This document shows, piece after piece, positions 14,753-22,550 of a stretch of DNA of 64,000 nucleotides. The DNA is from Hydractinia symbiolongicarpus (taxonomy: Eukaryota > Cnidaria > Hydrozoa > Anthoathecata > Hydractiniidae): assembly GCF_029227915.1 (NCBI RefSeq), contig NC_079881.1, forward strand, positions 24,033,501 to 24,097,500. The letters are read 5' to 3'. The stretch's first letter is position 1, and every line of letters begins with the position of its first letter. A program made the position numbers and the translations under genes. The notes beneath the pieces were generated by a model. The model was not told the origin of the DNA. It searched no databases and saw only the letters and a program-made list of their open reading frames with translations.

Positions 14753-17700
14753 AATGTCCTCTTGCCAGTGTGGTAATACCATCTTCCGAAATTATGCGTT
14801 TATCATCATCCGCATTGAGCGCCAGTTTATTTGTTTTTATTGTGTGAACATCATGCTTAATAGATCTAAAGGTCATTTGGGTTCTGTAAATGTTCTCACC
14901 CTCAAACAGACATCTCTTATAATCGGCAAAACCTATGGTCTCCCTCACCACGCATTTCTTCACCCCCTTACATCTCTTACCCTCCCTACCACATAGCTGT
15001 TTGTATGCGTATGTCTTAGCTCTTAGGGCGATGAACTCAGTCATCACCTTACCACCCAACTCGTCCTTCATCAGCCCAATGATCTTTTTATTCAAACCTA
15101 ATGGTAGAGGTCTACCATCTTCCTTATCATACCCAGATGTGTCAAATCTCGCAGACACATCGTTCGCGATATCTTTGTAAAAGTCGTCTGTTTTTATGTG
15201 GTAAACGAATGAATCCGTATCCATGTAGCAAAGCTTCACATCATCACCATATTTCGGTCTCATGTAATCATGGTGGAACTCATACATAACCATCTTGGAT
15301 AGATGGAGGATCGTGGGGCCGAGGTAGATAGGTTTGTTCATTTTGATCTTGATCTTGGACATCTCTATCCCCATCAGTGTTTCCGAGAAACGGATTGCAC
15401 CCCTGAAATTTGGCTTCATCACCATTTTCTCATAATTCTTTTTGTTGGTGGCCAAACGTATATCCTTCTGTCTTCGCTGATTCTCCATTGTCTTACCAAA
15501 GACAGAATTGTTCATCAGCTTGAAGAAATCCTTTTCAAAGTCATTCTTTGACTCCGTGCGCAGCTGTGTATTGAAGTCGATGTAAGGTTTCAACCATGCG
15601 CTCTGATCAAACCTCAGTACCCTATGAACCTTATTCAGAACAAGACCGTGATTCAAAGCTTGAGCAAGCGCACGGATATGAATCACATAGTTCCTCTTGT
15701 CCGAAAGACACGGTGTCAGCTTCCCGACACCATTGATAACCTTCCTCTCGGGCATGAAAGGAAGATCGTTATGTGTGTCATGAAGATTATGTGGATATCT
15801 AACATCAACCTCAAGCATGTACCCCTTTTCACCGTTTTCCACAGCCAACTCTGAAATGAGTTCGGGTGTAAATTTACCGGAATCATCCCACTCAAACCCC
15901 CCGGTGGGCATCTTCTGTATCATAGCCCATCCATACAGATTGTTAGCATCAAGATACTGTAGATAGGTTGTATCTTCTGAAGTATTATACATATCGCCCA
16001 TATATGGATTATTTGCCTTCGCGTGTCTGTGAACGGCCTGACAGAGACAGCCCCTAATACCCATCTCCACAAACAGTAACATATCCATATCTGACAACAA
16101 ATCCAGCTCAACATCTGTCTTTTTCAGGCATGCCTGCCAAGCTAATCCGGGGGCCGTGTAAAAATGAGCGGGATCTAGTTTATAGTTTCTCAAACATGTC
16201 TCTCTGAATGTCTCAAACACATCACTCAGAAGCAGAACATCCGTCTTGAGATAGATATCATGATAAACGCCCATATTTTCAACTTTCATGTCCTTCCACA
16301 CCTTCTGGGCATGCGCATAATCGGCATCGCTGATACCATTCATGTTCAGCTTGCTGTAGAAATCATCCTTTGACGGGAGCTCAGTTTCATTAAACCTATC
16401 GAATGAGTTAACATACTCATATGGGTATACACCCTTCCTTCTCATTATGTTGAATTCGTCACCATTGAAGAATTTTCGAAGGTTTTTGCATTGATCATCT
16501 GATAGGTTGTCAGCCAGGGAGCTTAGGCTGCTTGACATAAATCTAAATGAGTCTATGAATCTCAGTTGTATCTTTTTGTCTTTGGTCTCACCATTTTTGT
16601 CGGTGTATTCACCAACCTTAACATCGGTCGAGAAAGAGATATATTTCTCTTTATTTTCAGCGATTACACTCATACCACCTTCTCCATACTTCTTCGCAAG
16701 CTCTTTGATAAATAGATGTGAATCATATCCGCTCAGATTATGGAAGACAACCGGAATATAATTAGGCACCTTGTAACGGAGATTACATTCCATGTGTGCC
16801 GATCCACGAAACTTGCCAGTAAAATGACAGTGATCCCTAACCTTGATGTCATAATCACCAAATTCTCTCATACAGATGTGGCAGTCGGTGGAATTTTCAT
16901 ATCCATCAAGTTCTTCATCGGTTAGATCCTGCATACCAAGTTGTGGAAACATGTTGTATAACCTTTTCGCCTCGGAAACCACATGATCCACAAAGCGCGG
17001 AACACAGTCATCACCACGGTAAAGCTTCAGAGGGTTCAAAACTTCGCCATGAGCATATTTACTATAACAACAGAATCCGGTGGGGATATGTTTACCAACT
17101 TTCTCGGTGGACGATCCACACTCTATCTCTTCAGGTTTTGTAAAAGCTTCGAAATCGGCATACATGATGAATGGGGCTTTGAGCTGGTACTGACCGTGGG
17201 TGAAGGTTAAGGTGCTACCCTCCCTAGGGAGTTGAATATTAACGGCATCGTTATTCTTACAATACTCAAAGTGCTCATCCCTTTTCCGTTCGCTTGGAAA
17301 ACCAGAGAGACAATTCAAGCAATAATGCTCTTTATGTTCATGCTTTGAGTTGGCCTTGCTCAGGACACCGCTCAGGTTCTTAACAGCGATATAATGCCTC
17401 TTATCCCCTTCGCACAGTAAAAACAAAACAATCGTCTCATCCCGGTCAAGATGCTTCGACTTTCGACACATATAGACACCCTCTTTGTCATCTTTTGTCA
17501 AAACATGCACGGCGATATCAGGGTTCCTTCTCTCAAACAAATCTATTTTATTTAGCGCCATTGGGAAAGATAGACAATCCCAATTGCACTTGTCTTCAAA
17601 CTTCTTAAGGTTTGAGATTCGTTCGGGATGATTATCAATCTTATCATGATATAAGGCACCTAAAACGGCCCATTTGAAGCATTCATCATCTTCATTTTTG

Positions 17701-18791
17701 GGATTGATCACGGAGAACTTACCACTGAAATTCTTGGGTAGTGGCAAGTAAGAACTACCTCTAGTTAATTTTAGTTTGTGAAAGTCCACATGCATATGTA
17801 GGATTTTATCGATTGTGAATCCGCTGGCGGGAAGCGCAGGGTTTTCAATCTGCTCGATTATCTTATTACACATCCGATCGAAAACATTAGAAATGTCATC
17901 GTTGGAATGTAATACCTCCATATAGCTATTGAACGCTTTGTCAACATATACACGTGGGGCATCGGTCGAGCCGGTGTCCTCCTTTACCCATTTCACCCAC
18001 AGTGTAGCCTGAGTCTTCAGCGACTTCTTCTGCCTGAGCACTTCCTTCATCAACCTCTTAACGATAGGCTTAAGCTGTTTGAGAAAGACCTTGACATTCC
18101 TCTTCTTACCATCCGAGTTTATCTTGAAACGTTTGTATGAACGGTCAAACGCCTCCTCAATGGGAGTATAGGGGTTTTCCTCTTTCACCTCTTTCACCTC
18201 TTCCTCTCCACTGCCCTTTTTATACAAACCCATGATCTTATCCTTCATGGTTTTGAAAGCTTTTGTTGTTTTATCCTTAATAGCCTTAGGTACATGTTTC
18301 GTCAACCAGTCTCTCCATTCAATCAACTTGCTTTTCAATATAGGTCTGGTTTTAGCCATTTCTTCCTGCTCAAAAATATCCATGTCAGAGCCAGATCTAA
18401 ATGGTCTAGGTCTCGGTCTCGGTGTTGGTATGGGTACAGATCCATCGGATCCTAGAAAACTCCCCAGAGATTTGATTGATGTAGGCGGTACATGTATGGC
18501 GGGTCTAGATGTTGGTAAAGGGCTGTAGAGTCTAGGCGGTCCGGTGTATCTAGGTGCCGATATCGGTCTCGACACCGGTCTAGGTGCCGGTCTCGGTCTC
18601 GGTCTCGGTCTAGGTCTCGACACCGGTACGGGTCTCGAGGGTCTCGGCATGGGTACCGGTCTAACCGGTGCTGAAACGGTAGTTGGTCCCAATAATTCGA
18701 TAATCTCGGCCTTTCTGAGCTTTGCGTAGCCATGTAGGCCGCGTTCCTTAGCGAGTTTTCTTAATTCAGCAAAGGTATTTCTCGAAGTCAT
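14739..18791 (-). CDS. POLB: Protein-primed family B DNA polymerase (Polinton PolB) with N-terminal SAP motif
   Basis: 1350 residues, within the upper range for Polinton polymerases. It should replicate the element from protein-bound ends. Order of parts: SAP-like motif at about 6-34; Pro/Arg-rich low-complexity linker about 42-130; basic and helical region about 150-330; a C2HC zinc knuckle at 491-511; exonuclease motifs YADFEAF (544-550), HNLSGYDSH (684-692) and YLKTD (847-851); a Cys/His cluster at 637-669 just before Exo II; polymerase motif A around D948 (YLDANNLYGW), motif B NNSVFGKT (about 1094-1101), motif C YMDTDS (1189-1194) and a KTY motif near 1260. All catalytic acids look present, so the enzyme appears intact. 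The ATG at 18789-18791 gives the SAP motif at the very start. The stop lies inside the left terminal repeat. It is divergent from the RING gene at 19105 and shares a 30-bp promoter block with it. Confidence 0.97.
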   Translation of the reverse strand: MTSRNTFAELRKLAKERGLHGYAKLRKAEIIELLGPTTVSAPVRPVPMPRPSRPVPVSRPRPRPRPRPAPRPVSRPISAPRYTGPPRLYSPLPTSRPAIHVPPTSIKSLGSFLGSDGSVPIPTPRPRPRPFRSGSDMDIFEQEEMAKTRPILKSKLIEWRDWLTKHVPKAIKDKTTKAFKTMKDKIMGLYKKGSGEEEVKEVKEENPYTPIEEAFDRSYKRFKINSDGKKRNVKVFLKQLKPIVKRLMKEVLRQKKSLKTQATLWVKWVKEDTGSTDAPRVYVDKAFNSYMEVLHSNDDISNVFDRMCNKIIEQIENPALPASGFTIDKILHMHVDFHKLKLTRGSSYLPLPKNFSGKFSVINPKNEDDECFKWAVLGALYHDKIDNHPERISNLKKFEDKCNWDCLSFPMALNKIDLFERRNPDIAVHVLTKDDKEGVYMCRKSKHLDRDETIVLFLLCEGDKRHYIAVKNLSGVLSKANSKHEHKEHYCLNCLSGFPSERKRDEHFEYCKNNDAVNIQLPREGSTLTFTHGQYQLKAPFIMYADFEAFTKPEEIECGSSTEKVGKHIPTGFCCYSKYAHGEVLNPLKLYRGDDCVPRFVDHVVSEAKRLYNMFPQLGMQDLTDEELDGYENSTDCHICMREFGDYDIKVRDHCHFTGKFRGSAHMECNLRYKVPNYIPVVFHNLSGYDSHLFIKELAKKYGEGGMSVIAENKEKYISFSTDVKVGEYTDKNGETKDKKIQLRFIDSFRFMSSSLSSLADNLSDDQCKNLRKFFNGDEFNIMRRKGVYPYEYVNSFDRFNETELPSKDDFYSKLNMNGISDADYAHAQKVWKDMKVENMGVYHDIYLKTDVLLLSDVFETFRETCLRNYKLDPAHFYTAPGLAWQACLKKTDVELDLLSDMDMLLFVEMGIRGCLCQAVHRHAKANNPYMGDMYNTSEDTTYLQYLDANNLYGWAMIQKMPTGGFEWDDSGKFTPELISELAVENGEKGYMLEVDVRYPHNLHDTHNDLPFMPERKVINGVGKLTPCLSDKRNYVIHIRALAQALNHGLVLNKVHRVLRFDQSAWLKPYIDFNTQLRTESKNDFEKDFFKLMNNSVFGKTMENQRRQKDIRLATNKKNYEKMVMKPNFRGAIRFSETLMGIEMSKIKIKMNKPIYLGPTILHLSKMVMYEFHHDYMRPKYGDDVKLCYMDTDSFVYHIKTDDFYKDIANDVSARFDTSGYDKEDGRPLPLGLNKKIIGLMKDELGGKVMTEFIALRAKTYAYKQLCGREGKRCKGVKKCVVRETIGFADYKRCLFEGENIYRTQMTFRSIKHDVHTIKTNKLALNADDDKRIISEDGITTLARGHYRHT

Positions 18792-18798
18792 GCTTGCG

Positions 18799-18828
18799 TA
18801 TGATATACGAATACAGAATCTTTAACCC
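18799..18828 (-). promoter_or_regulatory. Polymerase upstream block, inverted copy of the RING1 upstream block
   Basis: These 30 bp, 7 bp upstream of the PolB start, are the exact reverse complement of 19068-19097 upstream of the RING gene (core GGTTAAAGATTCTGTATTCG). Two divergent genes therefore carry the same proximal promoter, which suggests shared timing. That it contains the transcription start is inference. Confidence 0.65.
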
Positions 18829-18977
18829 TTTTTTAAAAAAAATCGTAAACCGTGTTGGAGGGTCATGAGTGTCCTAGTTTGTGGTTGCCACACCGTGCTA
18901 AAATTGTAGTAAAACACGCTAAAACACACAGAGTGCCGATCCACCGTGGGTGAGTATCCATCGACACCACGGGATTT

Positions 18978-19001
18978 TTTGTTACCCGCCCGAGTAACAA
19001 A
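18978..19001. repeat. Palindrome 1 (TTTGTTAC-N8-GTAACAAA)
   Basis: 24-bp inverted repeat with perfect outer 8-bp arms and a GC-rich centre that is nearly self-complementary. It is the only copy of the family in a divergent promoter region. The 3' flank (GGCCAGGAATTCGCGG) resembles the flank of palindrome 3 (GGCCGGGAATTCGCG). Confidence 0.85.
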
Positions 19002-19042
19002 GGCCAGGAATTCGCGGAGATATCCATGGCGTGCTAATCGCC

Positions 19043-19097
19043 AACCTCAAATACGATCTATAAAATCGGGTTAAAGATTCTGTATTCGTATATCATA
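19043..19097 (+). promoter_or_regulatory. Promoter of the SAP-SAP-RING gene
   Basis: Contains TATAAAA at 19059-19065, about 40 bp before the ATG. The block AACCTCAAATACGATCTATA is duplicated, inverted, at 22161-22184 upstream of the second RING gene, and 19068-19097 is duplicated, inverted, at 18799-18828 upstream of PolB. Its conservation at three genes is the main reason for calling it a promoter. Confidence 0.7.
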
Positions 19098-19104
19098 TCC
19101 AACC

Positions 19105-19821
19105 ATGTCTTCACCGATCGTACGCGCCCTCACCTACAGCAGAGAATATATTGATGACTTTAGTCTTTTCACGCTCCCTGATTTAAGAGCCAGAGCGAGG
19201 TACCTTGGCCTACATGGATACTCGCGGCTCAGAAGGGCTGAGCTTATCAGATTATTATTATCGATTGATCTATCGCATTATTCCCGCCGGATAGCAATCG
19301 AGAGTGTTCCGACACCTAGACCGACACCACCCACCTACAGTAGAGAATATATTGATGACTTTAGTCTTTTCACGGTCCGTGATTTACGAAACCGAGCGGG
19401 TTTCCTCGGCGCATCTAGATACTCGCATCTAAGAAGGGACGAGCTTATCCAATTATTATTATCAATAGATCATACTCATTATAATGAGCCCGGACCCACC
19501 AGACCACCTCCATTTCAACAACCGGCACCTGGATCGGTACCAGCACAGCTTGACATTGATGAAGATGAGGACGATGATGAGAAGAGGACGACTAGGACAA
19601 GAGCGCTGATTGATCGTGATTTTTTTAGTGATGACGATGATGACCTAGATGAAGATGATAGATGTATCATTTGTCTTTCTAAAAGAAAGAGCGCAACCTT
19701 TGTTCATGATAGAACGGGACATTGCTGCTGCTGTTTATCGTGCGCATATAAATTGGAAAAGGGGGAAGATAATTGTCCCGTGTGTCGAGCGCCAATAGAT
19801 TTTGTCATTAGACAATATTGA
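19105..19821 (+). CDS. SAP-SAP-RING protein with MDM2-type RING (RING1)
   Basis: 238 residues. Two tandem SAP-like repeats (about 11-56 and 78-123) both start with SREYIDDFSLF and end in LLLSID; the first closely resembles the PolB N-terminus (GLHGYxxLRxAExIxLL). A Pro-rich linker and an acidic stretch follow, then a C-terminal RING with likely ligands C187, C190, H201, H206, C210, C213, C224 and C227. The spacing 2-10-4-3-2-10-2 and the short hydrophobic tail (FVIRQY) match MDM2-class E3 ligases. Likely role: ubiquitin ligase brought to DNA by SAP modules; target unknown. The last 70 or so residues are nearly identical to the product of 21374-22111, while the N-termini are unrelated. The ATG lies 40 bp after a TATA box; palindrome 2 follows the stop. 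Confidence 0.9.
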   Translation: MSSPIVRALTYSREYIDDFSLFTLPDLRARARYLGLHGYSRLRRAELIRLLLSIDLSHYSRRIAIESVPTPRPTPPTYSREYIDDFSLFTVRDLRNRAGFLGASRYSHLRRDELIQLLLSIDHTHYNEPGPTRPPPFQQPAPGSVPAQLDIDEDEDDDEKRTTRTRALIDRDFFSDDDDDLDEDDRCIICLSKRKSATFVHDRTGHCCCCLSCAYKLEKGEDNCPVCRAPIDFVIRQY

Positions 19822-19837
19822 ACATGAATTCCCGATA

Positions 19838-19861
19838 TTTGTTACCCGCCCGAGTAACAAA
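19838..19861. repeat. Palindrome 2, between convergent RING1 and integrase genes
   Basis: 24 bp with the same central sequence as palindrome 1, 17 bp after the RING1 stop. The position between two 3' ends suits a termination or 3'-processing hairpin, but no such activity is shown. The remaining gap 19862-19979 holds nothing I recognise. Confidence 0.85.
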
Positions 19862-19979
19862 AATCCTGAGGTGTCGATCGTCCCCCAAGACTGAGCCATA
19901 GCGGCCATATCTGCCGACCACCCTGCGCGATCCCCAGCATCATCTTTACTAGAAACAGGTAAAGATATCGCCCCCTTTT

Positions 19980-20957
19980 TCACCAACCTTGCACATAATC
20001 AGGAGGTAATTCTGTATCTTCAGGTATTAACATCAATTCCTCTTTTACAAAAGCCCGTCCGGGTCCGTCTTGAACATAGTACATTACACGGTTACCAGGT
20101 TGCGTTATTACCTCACGCAATCTATATGTGTTTTTCGACCATATTCTATCGGTTGCCCGTCTCCGCCCATCATCATGCTCTTCACCAGGTTGTAGTAGAT
20201 ATCTATACAGGCCATCTTTTGGTAATTCTACTTCAGGTGGATAATTCTCTTGATTAACCAGAGGCACCTCTTTCATTATAATAGCATCTTTTGGTTTCAT
20301 ACCAATCATCTGCGTCTTTGTATCGTTTAGCCTATCAATCAGTTTATACAGATGCTTAACCCATGTAGATGATACCTTTTCAGAATCATTCAGTTCTTGA
20401 GCATCTTGTATTTTGAATAAATTTTCCGCAAGTATCTTGTTCAACGCCTCGACAAAAGCTGTGTGCGTATGCTTATATTTTGTAGTCGCCCTTTTAATTT
20501 CAACCTTATGCTTCTCCAACAGCTTTGTCACATCTGCTTTGAATTCTGAACCGTTATCACATTGGAAAGTTTTCGGATAAGTTAATGGTCCGGCCTTGTA
20601 GATGTCTTCAATCATAGCGGCAACCTCTTTGGCTTTCTTAGTCCTCAAAGGTCGGGCTACCTTGTATCTGGAAGCAGCATCGATTCCCGACAAAATGTAC
20701 TTATATTTATTACCATACAGTATGTCACCGGGCATGTACAATAAATCGAATTGATGTAAATCATTAGGGGTGGTAACTTCATAATGTGGTCTTTCAACAT
20801 GTTTTGGGGCGGGTAAATGTACTTGCCAAAATGCTTGTTTTGATAGCCACTTCTTAATCTCCTTTGGTTTGAAGCCGAATCCTCTTAAATTCTGAACAGC
20901 CTTTTGTCCTTTCCATAAATTTTGAGGTTGATAGTAAGTCTCTTGAAGTTTTGACAT
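19980..20957 (-). CDS. INT: Retroviral-type (rve) DDE integrase of the Polinton
   Basis: 325 residues. Joins element ends to target DNA; the 6-bp target duplication is its expected product. The catalytic triad is visible as D71 (QFDLLY), D134 (CDNGSEF) and E170 (FVEALNK), with exactly 35 residues between the second D and the E. The C-terminal part (about 273-315) has the alternating hydrophobic pattern of the SH3/chromo-like domain found in Polinton integrases. The N-terminal 60 residues are helical and lack a visible HHCC zinc motif. The ATG at 20955-20957 is the first in frame and gives a family-typical N-terminus. It is convergent with RING1 and divergent from the SAP gene at 21053. Confidence 0.95.
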   Translation of the reverse strand: MSKLQETYYQPQNLWKGQKAVQNLRGFGFKPKEIKKWLSKQAFWQVHLPAPKHVERPHYEVTTPNDLHQFDLLYMPGDILYGNKYKYILSGIDAASRYKVARPLRTKKAKEVAAMIEDIYKAGPLTYPKTFQCDNGSEFKADVTKLLEKHKVEIKRATTKYKHTHTAFVEALNKILAENLFKIQDAQELNDSEKVSSTWVKHLYKLIDRLNDTKTQMIGMKPKDAIIMKEVPLVNQENYPPEVELPKDGLYRYLLQPGEEHDDGRRRATDRIWSKNTYRLREVITQPGNRVMYYVQDGPGRAFVKEELMLIPEDTELPPDYVQGW

Positions 20958-21000
20958 GTTTTATTTATGCACACCTTTATTTATCTCCTTTTTGTTATGA

Positions 21001-21031
21001 TGTGGTACGATAAAAGTGCTTAAAGTTTTTA
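21001..21031 (+). promoter_or_regulatory. Promoter block of SAP gene 1
   Basis: 31 bp starting TGTGGTACGATAAAAGTGCT are repeated exactly, inverted, at 22551-22581 upstream of the second SAP gene. The sequence between the block and each start codon has diverged, so the retained block is likely the functional part. Confidence 0.65.
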
Positions 21032-21052
21032 TATGTATATGTATATGCGTAT

Positions 21053-21322
21053 ATGTCGGACATGAATACCACACCAGACTACAAATTGATGAAACTGCGA
21101 GAGTTGCAAGAGGTTGCTAAATCCCGCGGAATTAAGTATATCGTGGGTATGAGAAAGGCTAAACTGGTTGAGGTGATTGAGAAGAATGATCTCGACCCAT
21201 CCTACACCATCGATCCGGATACCAAACGGCAACGGTACGGATACTATTCAAGGTGGAGGACGAAAAACAGGGAGGCATATCTAAAAGCTCAAAAACGTTA
21301 TAACGACAAAAGATCTAAGTGA
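21053..21322 (+). CDS. Small SAP-domain DNA-binding protein 1
   Basis: 89 residues. A SAP-like helix-extended loop-helix spans about 10-45 (LMKLRELQEVAKSRG ... KAKLVEVIEK). The C-terminus is strongly basic with aromatic residues (RWRTKNREAYLKAQKRYNDK), suggesting nucleic-acid binding. A paralogue of equal length lies at 22258-22527. Both the first ATG and a second at codon 4 are possible; the first is kept because the paralogue has a matching ATG. Likely a packaging, replication or chromatin-tethering factor, but the role is unknown. The 3' end is followed after 11 bp by palindrome 3. Confidence 0.8.
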   Translation: MSDMNTTPDYKLMKLRELQEVAKSRGIKYIVGMRKAKLVEVIEKNDLDPSYTIDPDTKRQRYGYYSRWRTKNREAYLKAQKRYNDKRSK

Positions 21323-21333
21323 TTGTGCGCATT

Positions 21334-21357
21334 TTTGTTACTCGGGCGGGTAACAAA
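21334..21357. repeat. Palindrome 3, between convergent SAP1 and RING2
   Basis: Same 24-bp palindrome as copies 1 and 2 but in the opposite orientation of its asymmetric centre. On the left it has the SAP gene tail (GATTGTGCGCATT) also seen at palindrome 4; on the right it has the RING gene tail (AATTCGCG...CAATATTGTC). Confidence 0.85.
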
Positions 21358-21373
21358 GGCCGGGAATTCGCGT

Positions 21374-22111
21374 TCAATATTGTCTAATGACAAAATCTAT
21401 TCGCGCTCGACACACGGGACATTTATCCCTCCTATTATTCTCCAATTTATATGCACATGATAGACAGCAGCAGCAATGTCCCGTTCTACCATGAACAATG
21501 GTTGCGCTCTTTCTTTTAGAAAGACAAATTATGCATTTGTCCTCGTCCTCTAGGTCATCATCGTCATCACTAAAAAAATCACGATCAATCAGCGCTCTTG
21601 TCCTCGTCGTCCTCTTCTCATAGTCGTACTCCTCTTCCTCCTCTTCCTCCTCTTCCTCCTCATCGTTGTACTCCTCTTCCTCTTCCTCCTCATCGTTGTA
21701 CTCCTCTTCCTCTTCCTCCTCTTCCTCCTCATCGTCGTACTCCTCGACATCATCTATGTCCATATATGTCCATATTTCATACGGACCCGTGGCGACTGCA
21801 TAGACGCGCGCTTCTATTATGGGAGTTCCATAGTATCCGAGTCCGACTCCTCCGGTGCGTAAGACACTTCGAGCTTTTACGTGTTCTATAATATCATCAT
21901 AGGATTTATGATCAGAGTCCGGACCGATCCCCTCAAAGTCATCATATTGTAGTTCCAATATTTCGACCATGTTCAGTAATTCTTCGCAACAAGATCTGCT
22001 GGATGCGGAATTCAGGCATGGGTCTATTGTGCGGCCGAAATATTCGTCCGCCCAGGAGCCGAATCTTTCGAGGAACTGTCGGTTTTCGTCATCTGTAAAT
22101 CTCGACGTCAT
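21374..22111 (-). CDS. RING protein 2 with polyglutamate tract, MDM2-type RING
   Basis: 245 residues from the ATG at 22109-22111, chosen because the upstream in-frame extension (to 22261) crosses the promoter shared with RING1. The N-terminal 115 residues match nothing I recognise and contain no SAP motif. A long acidic region (about 121-165) consists of Glu runs broken by YND repeats. From about residue 166 it is almost identical to RING1, with ligands C193, C196, H207, H212, C216, C219, C231 and C234; one extra residue lies between the last two ligand pairs. A VHGRTGH segment is particularly MDM2-like. Probable ubiquitin ligase. Convergent with the SAP gene at 21053. Confidence 0.85.
   Translation of the reverse strand: MTSRFTDDENRQFLERFGSWADEYFGRTIDPCLNSASSRSCCEELLNMVEILELQYDDFEGIGPDSDHKSYDDIIEHVKARSVLRTGGVGLGYYGTPIIEARVYAVATGPYEIWTYMDIDDVEEYDDEEEEEEEEEEYNDEEEEEEEYNDEEEEEEEEEEEYDYEKRTTRTRALIDRDFFSDDDDDLEDEDKCIICLSKRKSATIVHGRTGHCCCCLSCAYKLENNRRDKCPVCRARIDFVIRQY
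21600..21745. repeat. Low-complexity GAG/GAA repeat coding polyglutamate
   Basis: Trinucleotide-like CTCCTCTTC repeats on the plus strand, with three blocks separated by a TCGTTGTA unit (coding YND on the minus strand). Such tracts vary in length by replication slippage, so this part of RING2 is expected to be polymorphic. Confidence 0.85.
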
Positions 22112-22160
22112 GGTTGGATATGATATGATATGATATACGATATAGGAATTTTTATTCCAA

Positions 22161-22184
22161 TTTTTATAGATCGTATTTGAGGTT
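22161..22184 (-). promoter_or_regulatory. Promoter block of RING2 (copy of RING1 promoter)
   Basis: Reverse complement of 19043-19066 with one end-base change, including TATAAAA on the minus strand at 22162-22168. A GATAT microsatellite separates it from the ATG. It shows that the two RING genes were duplicated together with their upstream region. Confidence 0.7.
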
Positions 22185-22222
22185 AGCGATCCGCGCGCCA
22201 TGGATATCTCCACCCACCGATA

Positions 22223-22246
22223 TTTGTTACCCGTACGAGTAACAAA
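22223..22246. repeat. Palindrome 4, between tandem SAP2 and RING2
   Basis: 24 bp with a CCGTACGAG centre, making it almost a perfect dyad. It lies 12 bp beyond the SAP2 stop and upstream of the RING2 promoter. Its SAP-side flank equals that of palindrome 3. Confidence 0.85.
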
Positions 22247-22257
22247 AATGCGCACAA

Positions 22258-22527
22258 TCACTTAGATCTCTTGTCGTTATAACGTTTTTGACATTTCAGG
22301 TACGCCTCCCTGTTTTTCTCCCTCCAGCCGGTACAGTATCCATACCATCCCCGCTTGGTATCCGGATCTATGGTGTATGACGGATCCAGATCATTCTTCT
22401 CAATCACCTCAATCAGCCTGGCCTTTTTCATCGCGCAAATATACTTCACCCCACGAGCTTTGGCAATCTCTCGCAACTCTTGAAGTTTCATCAATTTGTA
22501 GTCCGGCGTGGTATTCATGTCCAACAT
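22258..22527 (-). CDS. Small SAP-domain DNA-binding protein 2
   Basis: 89 residues from the ATG at 22525-22527, the position matching the start of the paralogue at 21053; the frame stays open to 22566 but the extra 13 codons overlap the promoter block shared by both genes. SAP-like helices span about 10-45 and the tail is basic. It is most similar to SAP1 at both ends (MNTTPDYKLMKL; KNREAYLKxQKRYNDKRSK) and more divergent in the SAP core, as expected for paralogues that may bind different DNA. Function unknown beyond probable DNA binding. Confidence 0.8.
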   Translation of the reverse strand: MLDMNTTPDYKLMKLQELREIAKARGVKYICAMKKARLIEVIEKNDLDPSYTIDPDTKRGWYGYCTGWREKNREAYLKCQKRYNDKRSK

Positions 22528-22550
22528 ATTATGGCATATACATGTACGGC

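Larger units (their letters stand above)
18792..19104. promoter_or_regulatory. Divergent intergenic region between PolB and the SAP-RING gene
   Basis: 313 bp without a gene. It holds, from left to right: the PolB upstream block (18799-18828), an A/T run near 18830, a stretch at about 18840-18975 in which I see nothing recognisable, a 24-bp palindrome (18978-19001), and the RING gene promoter block (19043-19097). Confidence 0.7.

Noticed and set aside
14736-18733. Several plus- and minus-strand ORFs of 60-98 codons across the polymerase gene
   Set aside because: Shadows of the 1350-codon polymerase frame, partly made by its Pro/Arg-coding low-complexity region.
19980-20957. A retrovirus or LTR retrotransposon as source of the integrase
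   Set aside because: No reverse transcriptase, RNase H or LTRs; the gene lies between Polinton polymerase and capsid genes within long terminal inverted repeats.
22112-22261. N-terminal extension of RING2 by 50 codons
   Set aside because: It reads through the duplicated promoter block, a TATA box and a palindrome; the shared MTSR start at 22111 is preferred.
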